DNA of 64,000 nucleotides, taken from Helichrysum umbraculigerum. Lineage: Eukaryota; Streptophyta; Magnoliopsida; Asterales; Asteraceae. Under the pieces are notes generated by a model. It was not told the DNA's origin and did no database searches. It saw nothing but the letters and a program-made list of their open reading frames with translations. The stretch spans positions 4,467,001-4,531,000 of the forward strand of contig CATIUR010000004.1 of NCBI GenBank assembly GCA_949592205.1, written 5' to 3'. Position 1 is the first letter of the stretch; the number at the start of each line of letters is the position of its first letter. Below are positions 10,993 to 24,023 of the stretch, piece by piece. A program made the position numbers and the translations under genes.

Positions 10993-12756
10993 CGGGCTGT
11001 TGGCCGGATTTTGTGTCGAAAACGAGTTTCCCGGCCGCCGTTCGGTCCAATATTTTTACCCAACCCAAATATGGACATTTTAAGTGTATACAAACAACCA
11101 CAAGTCGAAAATAATGGAAATCGAAGAGTTTCGAGAATTGTCGGAAACTTACAAAGTGTCGGATGAAAAATCCGAAAAGATAGGATGATAGATCGGGATG
11201 CCGTGGTCGTTCTTTTCCAAAGGAGTAGTATGTTTCGCGTGCGTTTTATGTTGTTATTTTGCGATTTTAATAGGTGGTGGGGGTTTGTGATTTGAGAGAA
11301 AAAAGAAGAGAGGAGAGAGAGAGAAAAAGAGAAAATGAGAGAAAGAGAAAGAGAGAGATGGAGGTTGTAGGTGGAAGCCCACTTTTCAGCCTCCGTCTCC
11401 ATGCTCTGTGCGGTGTTCGTTTTCTCCGTCTTTTAACGTTTCAATAATTATTTTACATATTAAATGGTAAGTTTTAAAATACAAATTTATTACGCGATAT
11501 TTTATTTAAATATTTTACTAATCAATTTATATTTGAGTTATAAAATGTAAGTTATTTTGTACGATACGAATTGTAATTAGAATATTATCAGAATAATATT
11601 TTTGACATAATGTTACTATATAATGTCACGTTATTTAATAAAATTGGTCACCAACGTCCGTATTTGATTGATTCGAAATACATTCGATTTATATTGCGTA
11701 CGATTTAATCAAATCGCATTTTCGTATATATTCAACAATATATATAATTCGATACATTAATTAGCCTAATACGGAACTAATTACATGTATTAACATATGA
11801 TTAGGTACTAATTACTAGTCATAATTTGGCGGGTGTTACACTATCTACCCGCTGTCATCGTCAAAACTGTTGCTCCAAATTCATACTTGCACCATCCAAA
11901 ACCGCTTTTTAAATGAGTTTAATAAATTAATTTCGTGTTCTAACTGAGGGTGTAAGTTAGTCAAAGTCTTCTTTTACAAACCAACAAACTAGAAAAGCAA
12001 AGTAAAATTCAGAGCTACATATTTATGTACGTGGACTCGTGGAGATAAATAACTCAAGGCCATTGAGTTTTCTACGTACTTACAAGGTTGAAGTTGCAAG
12101 CACTACTCCAATTACAGCAATTTTTATTTATCACATCTATTCTCTTTGCATACGTTCCCGTAGACTGATCTAAAACGACGTAAAAGATAAGATAAAAATC
12201 AGTTACTTACATATAGCCACCTTCTTAATAGTCTAATAATTTACAACTAGTGTAATACCTGAGCAGTGCCCCACCACCATCTTTTTAACAACGTCATACG
12301 TATATATTGTTGTGAATATCATACGAAATTTTTGAGGAAAAAATGATTGAAATTGATCATAACAACAAAAGCAAGCATAAAAATGATAGGTTAGCCAAGT
12401 ATGACAAAAAAATTAAATGATTATGGAAGTATGAGTATTACATATACGCACTTAGAAGTATACAAGACTTTCTGTAAAGACGAAATATGCAAACATAACA
12501 AATCCACACACCTTTTAATTGTCATTGCCTCCTTGGCAATTTGGCATGCCCATTTTCACCATAAAACTATATCTCAGGCGCAATCCCTCCTCTTGTGCGT
12601 CTATCCTCCATTTCTCAAATAATGGATTGTAACATATCATCCCAATCCCAAAGATACGAATCATAGGGCCATCACCATGCTGCAAATGTAACTATGTAAG
12701 GTGTTTAACTTTTCACAAGAAAAAAGACTATTATTGTGGTTAATATAGCCAGAAAT

Positions 12757-12762
<6 letters not shown>

Positions 12763-12841
<79 letters not shown>
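12763..12841. repeat. (AG)n microsatellite
   Basis: About 79 bp of uninterrupted AG dinucleotides. The poly-Ser/Leu frame across it is an artefact. Confidence 0.97.
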
Positions 12842-12844
<3 letters not shown>

Positions 12845-13070
12845 TGTTTATATAAATACTTACTAGTTTATTGACCAACGAATACGCGGGACTATTTATG
12901 ATATTTTTTAACATCCGATGCACCCTTATACATTAACATATTTGTGGTATATTTTATAATTCACATTATAATATACGATTTGGTTGTGTATGTTTTTAGA
13001 TTGTTATGTCTAATTGAAACCCTTAAAGAGCAATATTATATATAACTTAAATATAGATTGATGAGATCGA

Positions 13071-13121
13071 TATAAGTTAGATGCTCATATAAGTTAGATG
13101 CTTGTATAAGTTAGATGTTGA
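13071..13121. repeat. 17-bp tandem repeat, three copies
   Basis: Three adjacent copies of TATAAGTTAGATG plus four variable bases. Confidence 0.8.
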
Positions 13122-16100
13122 TTATTAAGATTTCGACTTTCTGAATAATATAGTAGAATAATATTTTGAATCAATTGGTATGATGTACACAACTGATAAA
13201 TAAATGAATTATTTAAAAATCTGTTATTATTCAATATAGTAAAATATCCATGAATAAACAATTGATTGTCGTTCTTTATATTTCACTTTGTTGAAGCCTT
13301 AGTACATGATATTAGACAAAGTTAATCACTATTCTAAAGAGCATTCCAATTATGAGCCAATAGTTACAATCCCGAAGAATCGACAAAAATGAAACATCAA
13401 AGTATGTACAACAAAGTATGAATTTAATCAATTAGAAAAGACTGAAATTAATGTAACATTCTACAAAAAGAGACTAATATTATTAACTGATAACATGTCC
13501 AATAAAGCTAACACTACAAATGCAACCCCAATTATTTCATCTCAACCACACAAGCAAATGTGAGAAAGTTATCTTTTATTTTATTTGAGCTATAAGTAAT
13601 ATAAAACCTTGATATCTTTTATTTAGCCTATGAGTGATCTTCAAATTGCATTGCACATGGATTGACTTAAACCAAAATTGTTAGTGAAAAAATATGAAAA
13701 TAAGGGTTTTTAACTTTCTTTATAACTGGTATGGATATCTTATAAAGAAGTCTTTTGATTGATAGAGATTGTCAATGAAATTTTTGAAAGAACCGGAAAA
13801 TATGGACACGATGCGTGTCTTTAAATTGCATTTCGTTGATTTTTTTGTAGTGGAATAAATATCAATAAATTGGATGGAGGGTTAAACATGTAAACATTAG
13901 AAATGTTAAATCTAACTTAAAAATATTTCAAAGGTAAAAGGGTTAAGTGTACATTTATGGGTTAATATTGATACATATAATAGTTTATAAGGGAATAAAA
14001 TGTAAATTTTAAAGGGATTAATTTAGATTATCAATTCCAACTAAGAGGATTAATTAGCAAAATAAAAATTGTGTTTAGGTAAACACTTGTAATTACATCC
14101 ATTGATTATAATTTGGGAAAAGAATAGAATGGTAAGATCTTTCTTAATTATCCTCTTTTATTTAATATATTGAATTGAATGAATTGATATTATCATTATA
14201 TATCCTTCTTTACCATAATTTTGGTGTGTACTATATGCACATTCTTTGTCGGGAACCAACCTACTATAACACTTACGTAGCAGTGAACAAAAGTCAATCA
14301 AGTGACCTCGATCAGAAACCATAAAGCCTAATTGCAAATATAAAGTACATGTAAATGCTAATTCTACGATATCACACACTAGACAAAAGCACACAATGAA
14401 TTAATTGAGATGCCTCAGAATCAAACTCTCAACTTATTTAAATCTTCAATGGGATTGTGTTTGATCAGCAGATAATAATAAAGCCCAAAAGACACGATGA
14501 AAGTATGAAACCATCAATACAAGAGGAAAAAAATATCACAATATCATTATACTCTCTACTATGACATGCATGATCAGAATATTTTGAAATGTTTCAGCTA
14601 ATTGATTGCAAATATATTACTCATTTTTTGATCATCGTTTAGGATAACTCTGCCTTCCAAATTCCAAGGGCATCATCCAATTTCAACACAACATTGCACA
14701 ACTTCCTCGGGAAATTAGTAGGGCTAGGATTAAAAGTCAAATATCTTTTTGGTACTTTGGATGGATCGGATGGGCCGATCAAAATTGTTAGTGAGCTCCG
14801 TCAATGTATAGGATGAATATGTTTCAACTTATATAAAATGTAATTTATCGTATACATTATTTTATACCTTATTTATTTAGATAATGATAACTATAGTCCT
14901 AGATAAATGGTTAAGCCTTTCACTTTTAACTACTTAAACTATCTTGAATTAACTATGAAGTAGTTATTTACCTTATAGAAATTTACTTTATTTGATTAAT
15001 TGTGAAGATACATCATATTTTTGAATATAATGAATTTTACTATTTGTAAGGGTTGTGGATATATATTGGACGTGCATTTGTTATTTTGGAATTGAGATAG
15101 TCAAAGGCCCAGTCACTAGCCCGTTTTAAGCCCGTAACTTGTACAACTATCACAACACATTTCATTTACTCGAGTGGATGTTGTTTCAACACATGCGGCG
15201 TGGGTGTCATACTTCTAAATGCGGAAAGCTTTGATTAAACATAATAAAGTATTGGGTTCGTTTTTTTTTGTTACATAACTGATTTAAACATAACAAAGTT
15301 GAAAGTTATTTGAATTTACAAGAGATAAAAACTGAGATTGATTCGGAATGAGGGAAATTAATAGCACGTACGAGTTTTATGATTTTTATTATTATGCAAT
15401 TAACCCCTAAAGTAAATGATAAAATAATGACATTTATGGTTTTCTTATTATAAATAAATAAATAAATAAAGAATGAAAGATATCATGACCCTCCAAATTT
15501 TAAAAAACGTGATGTACAAAAATTGTGGGCCATTTTTGTTGAATGTGTCACTGATTGAAGTTCTTTTGTATTTTCAGCTCGGTATTCAAGGCTTTTAGCA
15601 TAAAGTTACACTATGGTGGTGCATTATCGAAGTATTCATGCCGAAAATACGTTGGTAGAAGAAGTACCGTAGAACTATAACGTCTGTAGACGGGGTAAAT
15701 TCAATTCTGACTTTTTTTCAGTTATCAAATCGACAAAATGGTAGCATCGTTGGGGTATGATGTGCATGATAAAATGTTATATTATTACAAAAAACCTTGA
15801 TCGGACATAGATTATGGATTTTTTTCATTAGGAAGTGATCAAGATGTTTTTAATAGGGAGTTTAGTGAACGTTAGAATACTATTTGTATACGTAAGGTGT
15901 CACGAGATTTTCAAATTAATTTAGATCACCAATAAAAATTAGTGTAGTGGTTGAACAAATTGAAGATGAGCTTGAGGACATAAACTTTGTGAAATGTAAA
16001 CCTAAACGTATGAAAATGTCCTTATTTTTAGAATGATTTAAGTGTCCCTCTTCTGTGTGTGATTCAAGGTAGGGGTATTCATATGTGATTTTCAGTTATC

Positions 16101-16370
16101 TTTGGTTTAATCGGTTCGGTTTATTCGGCTTTCAAGCAAAATCGGAATCCAAGTTCATATTCAAAAACGAATCGAAAACCAAATTCGAATTCATACCCAC
16201 AAATGTGAAAGGTAATTAGTGGTTTTATTTTGAAAAAAAACCCCTTTTCTTTTTAAGTTATTGAACTTTTTTATGTGTACTTCACTTTTATTTATATTGA
16301 TTACTGTTGGGTATATTTTTTGATTAGCATTGCTAATAACATCACAACATCAAACATGTCACGTATAAGA

Positions 16371-16399
16371 ACCCGGGCATCGCTCGGGTAGGACACTAG
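16371..16399 (+). mobile_element. Candidate Helitron 3' terminus
   Basis: A hairpin (ACCCG-GGCATCGCT-CGGGT) is followed after six bases by CTAG and then T. This matches the known 3' end rule of Helitrons: a short GC hairpin, then CTRR, inserted before T. I could not find a convincing 5' TC end upstream, so the extent of the element is unknown and no RepHel gene is present. Confidence 0.4.
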
Positions 16400-16979
16400 T
16401 TATACATTGATCGAGTTAAGTGAACCGCATTTGTTGACTAACAAATCTCGACCGTCCAAGGTCTCACACAAATCGTCGAATTCATATCTTATCTGTATAA
16501 TGTCATTGCGGAAGTTGTAGGATGGTTACCCTTATTATCAGTCTCCCAATCGATAAACGTCTATCCAAACCATAATAAGGAGCGGTTCATGAGACAGTGT
16601 GATAGTAGTTCTCTCAATCTCCCACAGCTTTTGAAAAGTGAGAAGTGGGATGAGGGTCTATGTAGTCAATCAATTAGAGTTCATCATGGTATGATAATGT
16701 TCTGAATTTAGATGATGAAAATTCAAGCCAAAAAATGGGGAAGATGCAAATGCTGAATGCAGGAAAAACAATCTCGTTAAATATAGGGGATAATAATGTA
16801 GAGATTGCAAATGCATTTGATGATCCATTCTTTACACATAATAACCACATAACATAGATCGCATAATTAAGAATGGATCGATTAGAAAACAATGATAATG
16901 GTGTGGACATATATTTAAATAACTACCTTTTGATCTAACCATGGTACGCAACATTTTGGAATTACAATTTACTAAACTT

Positions 16980-17025
16980 TTAACCAATATTGATTTGTGA
17001 GCGGTTTCAAAAGATTATATATAAT
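16980..17025 (+). repeat. 46-bp direct repeat, left copy
   Basis: Begins TTAACCAATATTGATT and ends ATATATAAT. It is repeated without visible mismatch at 17839-17884, on the other side of the foldback element. Confidence 0.9.
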
Positions 17026-17838
17026 TATAGCGTAATGTTCAAATGAGTCCATGATTTTTGAGTGAGACTAAGGGAACCAATAATATTATGCCACATGTAC
17101 AAAGAGAATGTTCCATACTACAAAACCCATTTACCACAAACAACAATTATCTCACAAACGACAAATCGAAAAATCATGAAACTTGCACCATATTTTTCAG
17201 CGTTTTATCCTCTTCGATTTGCCGTCCCTCAAGGCATATTTTCGATAAAAAAAAATTCAGTTTTTTGGTGGGTTTTATAAATTAGTAACACATGTGTTAC
17301 TGATTGATTGTACATTTTATTTACGGTTATGGTTAGGGTTTAGAGTTAGAGTTTTGGGTTAGGATTTAGCAGGGTTCATGGTTTAGGGTTTAGATTTTAT
17401 GTTTTAGTAGGGTTTAGGGTTTATTAGGGTTTAGGGTTTAGTATGATTTAGGGTTTAGAGTTTTATAAAGCGTTTAGGGTTTAGGGTTTAGGGTTTTTGG
17501 GGAGAATCCCCAAAAATTCAAACCCTAAACCCTAAACCCCAAACCCTAAACCCTAAACGCAACACTCTAACACATGTGTTAGTAACATATGAAACCCACA
17601 AAAAAAATGAAATAAAAAAATCGTCGGAAGTATGCCTTGAGGGACGGCAAATCGAAGAGGATAAAACGCTGAAAATTATGGTGCAAGTTTCATGATTTTT
17701 CGATTTGTCGTTTGTGAGATAATTGATGTTTGGGGTAAATGAATTTTGTATTATGGAACATTCTCTTTGTATATGTGGCATGATATCATTGGTTCCCTTA
17801 GTCTCACACAAATTTTTAGTCTCATTTGAACCTCATCC
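17026..17838. mobile_element. Foldback TIR element with telomeric-repeat loop
   Basis: Long inverted arms lie at about 17038-17300 and 17565-17830. Both read GTTCAAATGAG, then GTGAGACTAAGGGAACC, then the CTTGAGGGACGGCAAATCG region. The loop (17335-17557) consists of TTTAGGG-type repeats that reverse to CCCTAAA around a GGGGA..TCCCC centre at about 17505. There is no transposase. The small open frames on each arm are mirror copies of each other and not genes. It resembles a non-autonomous foldback or Mutator-like element; the superfamily is unresolved because no short target duplication is visible. Confidence 0.7.
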
Positions 17839-17884
17839 TTAACCAATATTGATTTGTGAGCGGTTTCAAAAGATTATATATAAT
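17839..17884 (+). repeat. 46-bp direct repeat, right copy
   Basis: Same sequence as 16980-17025. The pair brackets the foldback element, as an unusually long target duplication or a repair-made duplication would. Confidence 0.9.
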
Positions 17885-17986
17885 ACAATTGAATGATTTC
17901 TTAAAATTAAAAAAATGTCAAATAATTGGTCTAATTGAGAATTGAGTGGTAACTCATTAATTAGGTGGAGTGATGGATACTATCCA

Positions 17987-18919
<933 letters not shown>

Positions 18920-18977
<58 letters not shown>
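18920..18977. repeat. (TA)n microsatellite
   Basis: About 58 bp of pure TA between TIR elements 1 and 2. Confidence 0.97.
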
Positions 18978-18981
<4 letters not shown>

Positions 18982-19155
18982 TTCCGTGCATCAAACTGCA
19001 CGAATTGAATTGTGCAGTTAGGTATAACATATGGACCAAATATGTATATTTTCAAAAGTTAAAGGGTTGATAATGTAAATTACAAATTTTTTCTTTTTTT
19101 TCCTATAGGTCAACAGAACAAATTAATTGTGCAGTCAACTGCACAAATGCTTTCC

Positions 19156-19157
<2 letters not shown>
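18978..19157. mobile_element. Small TIR element 2 between TA runs
   Basis: A 180-bp segment with imperfect inverted ends carrying GCATCAAACTGCACGAATT on the left and its GTGCAGT..CTGCACAA counterpart on the right, between two TA runs. It is too short to code. Confidence 0.5.
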
Positions 19158-19186
<29 letters not shown>

Positions 19187-19189
<3 letters not shown>

Positions 19190-19929
19190 TTGGGATCCTG
19201 TGAGAACAAGGAGATTCCGTGAGAACGGTGAGAACACATCTTAGCCATCCATTTTTTGATCAAAACTCCTGATTTTGGAGGTGGCATTTTTGTAAATACT
19301 TTAAAGTTTGATTTTGAAAGGTTAGCATAAGGATTGCTAGGTGAAGTTTAATTTTTTTTGCTTCACAATATTTTTAACATGGTGAAGTTTTATTTAATTT
19401 TTGTTAATCAACATATTTGAAGTAATGAATTGATAAGTATAAAAATTAATCTTTTCAAAAACTAATGTTAACAAAAAAATATTTAATTAATCTCATTAAA
19501 ACTATGTGAATCTATAAAAATAAAAATTCATAGCATCGTAACCTTATGTTAAAAAAAATATATTAAACATAACCTCACCAAAATGATGTGAAGCTAAAAA
19601 AAAAAAGAAGCTTCACGTGAGCAAAATAATGTGAAGCTAAAAAAAAAGCTTCACAGGAGCAAAATGATGTGAAGCTAAATAAAAAAAAAAGATTCACATG
19701 AGCAAAATGATGTGAAGCTTAAAAAAAAAAACTTCACATGAGCAAAATGATGTGAAGTTAAAAAAAAAAAAGCTTCACATGAGCAAAGGTGAAGTGAACC
19801 TTCCAAAATCAAACTTCAAAGTATTTACAAAATTGCCACCTCCAAAATCAGGATTTTTGATCAAAAAATGGATGGCTAAGATGTGTTCTCACCGTTCTCA
19901 CGGAATCCCCTTGTTCTCACCAGAACCCA

Positions 19930-19933
<4 letters not shown>
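19187..19933. mobile_element. TIR (MITE-like) element 3 between TA runs
   Basis: Inverted arms of about 140 bp (19187-19325 and 19795-19933) share CTGTGAGAACAAGGAGATT/CTGGTGAGAACAAGGGGATT, CCGTGAGAACGG, ACATCTTAGCCATCC and TGATTTTGGAGGTGGCA. (TA)n runs abut both ends (19158-19186 and 19934-19973). The centre holds a 41-bp tandem repeat. There is no coding capacity. Confidence 0.8.
19580..19784. repeat. 41-bp tandem repeat, five copies, each a hairpin
   Basis: Five units of AAAATGATGTGAAGCT, an A run, then AGCTTCACATGAGC. Each unit is self-complementary (GTGAAGCT against AGCTTCAC) around an A-rich loop. Confidence 0.9.

Positions 19934-19973
<40 letters not shown>
19934..19973. repeat. (TA)n microsatellite
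   Basis: About 40 bp of TA closing TIR element 3. Confidence 0.95.
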
Positions 19974-19976
<3 letters not shown>

Positions 19977-21105
19977 CCTCAGAAGAATCTCACCCCTTGA
20001 TTAGAGGATAATTCTTCTTTAAGTCACCATTAAATTAAATCATGACATACTTAAAACAAATAATTGTGTTATAAATTATTAAAATGCCCTTCATCAATTT
20101 TATTACCCTCTCTTTTTCCGTTTCCTTCAAACTCGTACCAAATAACTTTGATATTGCCGCCCTTTCAATTGTTCATCTTTCATGTAAATCTTAAATAGAA
20201 CAATCTGATGCAATTATTCAAGGGCATTCAATCAAGCCTTAACGATATCTGATTTCGGTAAGCGATTTGTTACGATTTTATTATTGATTTCGATCAGGCG
20301 TAGATTTGTCTGGTCAAAGGGATCCTTGTGTCTTCAATTTCATATGACATTAACATATGATCGAGGCCTATGATTCACTTGATTTACAAAAAGAAAAAGG
20401 CTTCCTATTCATCTACATTATCTCAAACTTTCAAGACCGCATAATTAGGTGAACATAAAATTTACCTTTATCGATTAAAATTTTAGTTATACCTATTAAT
20501 TTTGATTTTTTGCAAAATTAGGGTTTATAGAGTCCCATCATTCATGAATATTACGATTAATCAATTTGATTGCACGAGTATTTATCATGTTGGATGATTC
20601 GATTTTGATTTATGATTGTTGAAATACTGATTTTTGAAATGGAATAAAATCTCTGATCAATTATTGTTCATTATCATGTCTAAAGAGCATAATTAATCAA
20701 TGATTTCATCCCCGTGTAAGAAACTAAATATTAAATATAGGTCTGATTTTGATTTTTGGTTTGTTTTAAAGAAAGTTGTTTGATTGTAATATATATGATA
20801 CGTGTAATACATATGATGATTACATAAGATTTATACATTTTAGACAATTGAACGGTCCAAAATTAAAAACTTGAATTAACGTATTAGAGTTTGACTAAAA
20901 GAATTAATTACTAACCACTGGGATTTGAGACAATAAGTATCAGAAAAATAAATATCATTGAAATAAATAAATAATTTGAAAATTGGATCGTTAACCATTT
21001 TCTTCGAACATTTATCTTAGTTGACATTTAGTTATAAGGTCTCATTGGTAACACGACAACTTTGCCCAGAGCCTCTAAAAGTTTAGAGACGTCCTTGACT
21101 TACTG
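19974..21105. other. AT-rich intergenic DNA
   Basis: No gene or clear repeat structure recognised between the TA run and the F-box remnant. Confidence 0.5.
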
Positions 21106-22016
21106 TCATACCAAAGCCCTTCGAAGGGTGCCATCTATGGTTGTTTGGTAGAAAAACAACATTTCTTGAAAGATGAAAGTTGAAGATGGAAAAGAAATAT
21201 GAGTCAAAGGTCGTTTGTTGCGTTCCTTCTTCCACCCTTCACTGTGATTAATATTCATTAGGTGTTGCCATTTTGATTTCTTGTTGAGAAAGTAACATAA
21301 TGTCTTTGTAGGCGATGCATATATAAGGACCACGCGTCCAAAATCTTCTATAAGTATTATAAACATCTCTACATCCCCTTTCTTTGACACATTAGCAATA
21401 GGTCTCTTCACTTTCTTAGCTCCTCCTTGTGCAAGTCGAATTTCACAACATAGTCCTCACTTCTAACATCCCAATACACTTCTCTAGAGTGTAATGTCAC
21501 ATAATTTGTAAGGTAGGTTTCCCACGCCAACATCTCATTTTGAAAACTAATTCTTCTCCAATTTGTAACGATTCGATTATCCCTTAAACAAAGAACCTCC
21601 ACTTCAACTTTTGGTCTTTTAGACCCCGAATGGTCTTCGGGGAGTGGCCATAAGTGAAGCACTTTATACATCGTTCTTCCTATCCTATTATCATACAACA
21701 AGATGAAAATTTCTCTCTCATTCGGCTTCCATTTCATATACGTTTTTGGAAGGTCAAGTCTAGTTCTTGTGATTTGGTTCATAAAATACAATTTTTCCTT
21801 CTCTGGCGATGTCATCTCTTTCACGAGCATAAGCTCACTCAAACAACATAAAACTTTGCTTCTACTTTGGAAACCTTGAGTCGCCTCGTTTGTGATCACT
21901 AGACGACCATCGTCTTCTTTCCTAATGTAAACGCTACACATATCCATCAAGCTCTGATTTTGTAGTACAAAACACACTCTCCTCTTTGTTACCAATTGCC
22001 AGAATTTTTTGCACAC
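21106..22016 (-). pseudogene. F-box protein remnant, frameshifted
   Basis: The minus-strand frame opens VCKKFWQLV, the end of an F-box-like helix (compare VCKxWxxLV). It continues QNQSLMDMCSVYIRKE, a F-box-associated region with RLDLPKTYMKWKPNEREI and the strand VEVLCLRDNRIVTNWRRI, and ends FDLHKEELRK at a TGA (21408-21410). The reading continues in another frame from 21411 (KRPIANVSKKGDVEMFIIL, SPTKTLCYFLNKKSKW) to 21106. One frameshift therefore interrupts the FBA region, and the first half of the F-box is absent upstream. An intact protein would be a substrate receptor of an SCF ubiquitin ligase. The upstream DNA shows no acceptable first exon, so I call it a pseudogene. Confidence 0.65.
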
Positions 22017-23400
22017 ATGTGTTTTTATTAACTAAACTTGATACCAAAATCATTACACTATATAACGATTAACGTAGGTGCTTACAATTTCATTCTAAGT
22101 CAAGGAAAAATCATCATTATATTTAATAATGATCAAATGAAGGGCACACTAATCAACTTACGATAGTTTCTTATAATCGTTTTAAATTAACCAAAGGATT
22201 TTCATTTCACAAAAAAAAAAAAAAAACAATTTTACAATGATGAAAAACTCATTACAATGGTTTCCACTACAGAATGATTAACTAAAATTTGGCCCTTGTA
22301 TTAATTGACCTTTTACCAATGGAGTTTTTCTTTTCTTCTCCATTTATAAGGTATACAATTATCTTTTTATTTTAAAGAAAATCCAAAAATTACACGTTAT
22401 TACAAAGGTAATTTAATGCCATCATAAAGATCATAATCATTTTAGATAAAATACTCAATTGGTTTACCATGTTTCATGATTCACAACATTATGTGATTTA
22501 TAAGTTAATTATTACAAAACAATAACTCATTAGAAAGTTTCTAATTATCACTAAGATAATATGTAACATCAAAACCAAATGATCCAAATTTTCATGTGGT
22601 TTATCATTTGGTACTACGAATAATAAAAGGTTATTTTTCAATAACAATTTTAGCACCATGTATGAAACTAATTTCTTAGTACAATTACATAAACCAAATT
22701 ATTCTCATCGTAAACCGTTTGAAATACGAAAGTCTTATTTCCTGAAACTTGAGTTTCAAAATTTATTTAACACCTACGCTTAATATTCAGACAAACTGAA
22801 AATTCACTATTAGCAAAAAAATAGGTATCGTTTATTTTCAACAAATGAGAGATTGGAAAAGATACACATTTATAATAATGCAATCACAAAATTATATCAA
22901 ACCCATTTCGTAAACCTATTATTCGCCACGAACTAGTTTGGATGATCTCTCGGGAAAAAATTCCCCATATATGCTAGAAACAAATTATTAAAGTAAGCTA
23001 ATGCTTTTAATATGGGTGATGATAAATCTACTCAATTTGATAAATCTTGAAATGAATTTCGTTGAAATGTTTATTTTGACTCTTGATCTTTTACCAATCG
23101 AGTTATTATATAGGTGTTTACAAATAACGGGCCACATACCGTACATTTCATGTTCTTTCTAATTCTAATTAATAGAACAGACTTTGATATTAAATACCTA
23201 ATTTATATAAAGCATAAAGAAACATGGTAACATTATAGGTCCAACTAATTAATTAAATAACATATATTTAACATTACAAATACATATTTTATGAATCTAG
23301 AATCGCATTCATATAACACATGAAACATGGAATATGGTGATGTTCATTTCAAGGAAGTACTCATATTGAGGAGCTATAATTTCTATGTAGTTAAACAATA
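22017..23400. other. AT-rich intergenic DNA
   Basis: No gene, no structured repeat. It ends at the LTR of Copia B. Confidence 0.5.
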
Positions 23401-23969
23401 TGTAAGTCCCTAGTTCTAGGATCGATAACTTCGTTATCTATAGTATTAAGGTGCGGAAAATCCTCAATACACGTTATCTTACTATAATGAATAAGTTCGC
23501 GTTTTAGGTTAACTAATACTTAGCTTTAAACGATTAAACATCAAAGCCTAGCCTATAGTGATTACGTTTTCTCTGGATTACTGAGTTCGCAGGTTGCAGA
23601 AAATCGAATGACAAAAGTTATATTTAGATTAAACGAATTGAAATATATATACTTCAGTCAACTCGCAGCCGCTGGGCCTGCGAGTCCAATTCGCTTCGCA
23701 GCCCAAGCCCAGACTCAACTCGGCTTGCTGAATTGCCTTTTGCGAGTTCAGGTTTCATCTCGTAAGACCAAGCCTTGCGACTTGAGATCTCGACTCGCTA
23801 TGCATATTTATTTTGTTTTTTCAATATTCATTTAACACTTTAACATATTAACGAATACTAACAACAAAACTAATATTTATTTACAAATCCAAACCAATAT
23901 ACAAACGTGATAACAATTACACTAGTCATATCGCAAGCTAGATCTGTTGTCACAAACTATGTTCCAACA
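23401..23969 (-). repeat. 3' LTR of Copia B
   Basis: On the minus strand it begins TGTTGGAACATAG and ends GGGACTTACA, against TGTTGAGACATAG..GGGGACTTACA in Copia A. The lengths are close (569 and 578 bp) and they share GTGACAACAGATCTAGC and the CGAGTTC-type motifs. Confidence 0.9.
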
Positions 23970-23984
23970 GACTCCCCCTTGACA
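23970..23984 (-). promoter_or_regulatory. Polypurine tract, Copia B
   Basis: GTCAAGGGGGAGTC on the minus strand, directly before the LTR and matching the tract of Copia A. Confidence 0.85.
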
Positions 23985-24023
23985 ATAGCTCTAGCGTCTT
24001 TATCTTCAAATTATCTTTGGTCT

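Larger units (their letters stand above)
9404..11840 (-). mobile_element. Solo LTR of a chromovirus-type Gypsy element
   Basis: Begins TGTAACACCCCC and ends GTGTTACA, with the 5-bp target duplication CTATC at 9399-9403 and 11841-11845. It aligns end to end by eye with the 2.58-kb LTRs of the chromovirus further on, sharing the AAATTTGATTGATT..GCGG start, the GGGGTCC hairpin repeats, the GCGACGT array and the GA-rich stretch, but it is clearly diverged. No internal region is present, so it arose by LTR-LTR recombination. Orientation is inferred from the chromovirus, whose coding strand is minus relative to this LTR reading. It lies six bases from the Copia 1 duplication. Confidence 0.9.
11846..16979. 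other. AT-rich intergenic DNA
   Basis: Five kilobases without a supportable gene; open frames are short and lack domains. It contains an (AG)n run, a 17-bp triplet repeat and a Helitron-like 3' end, listed separately. No tRNA or rRNA is recognisable. Confidence 0.55.

Noticed and set aside
12705..12923. Poly-Ser/Leu protein over the (AG)n run
   Set aside because: The frame is produced by the microsatellite.
17335..17557. True telomere or chromosome fusion point
   Set aside because: The telomeric repeats are short and degenerate and lie exactly in the loop of a longer inverted repeat, so a local foldback element explains them better.
17058..17811. Two similar open frames starting near MSETKGTN and MCETKGTN
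   Set aside because: They are mirror copies on the two arms of the foldback element, with no domain.
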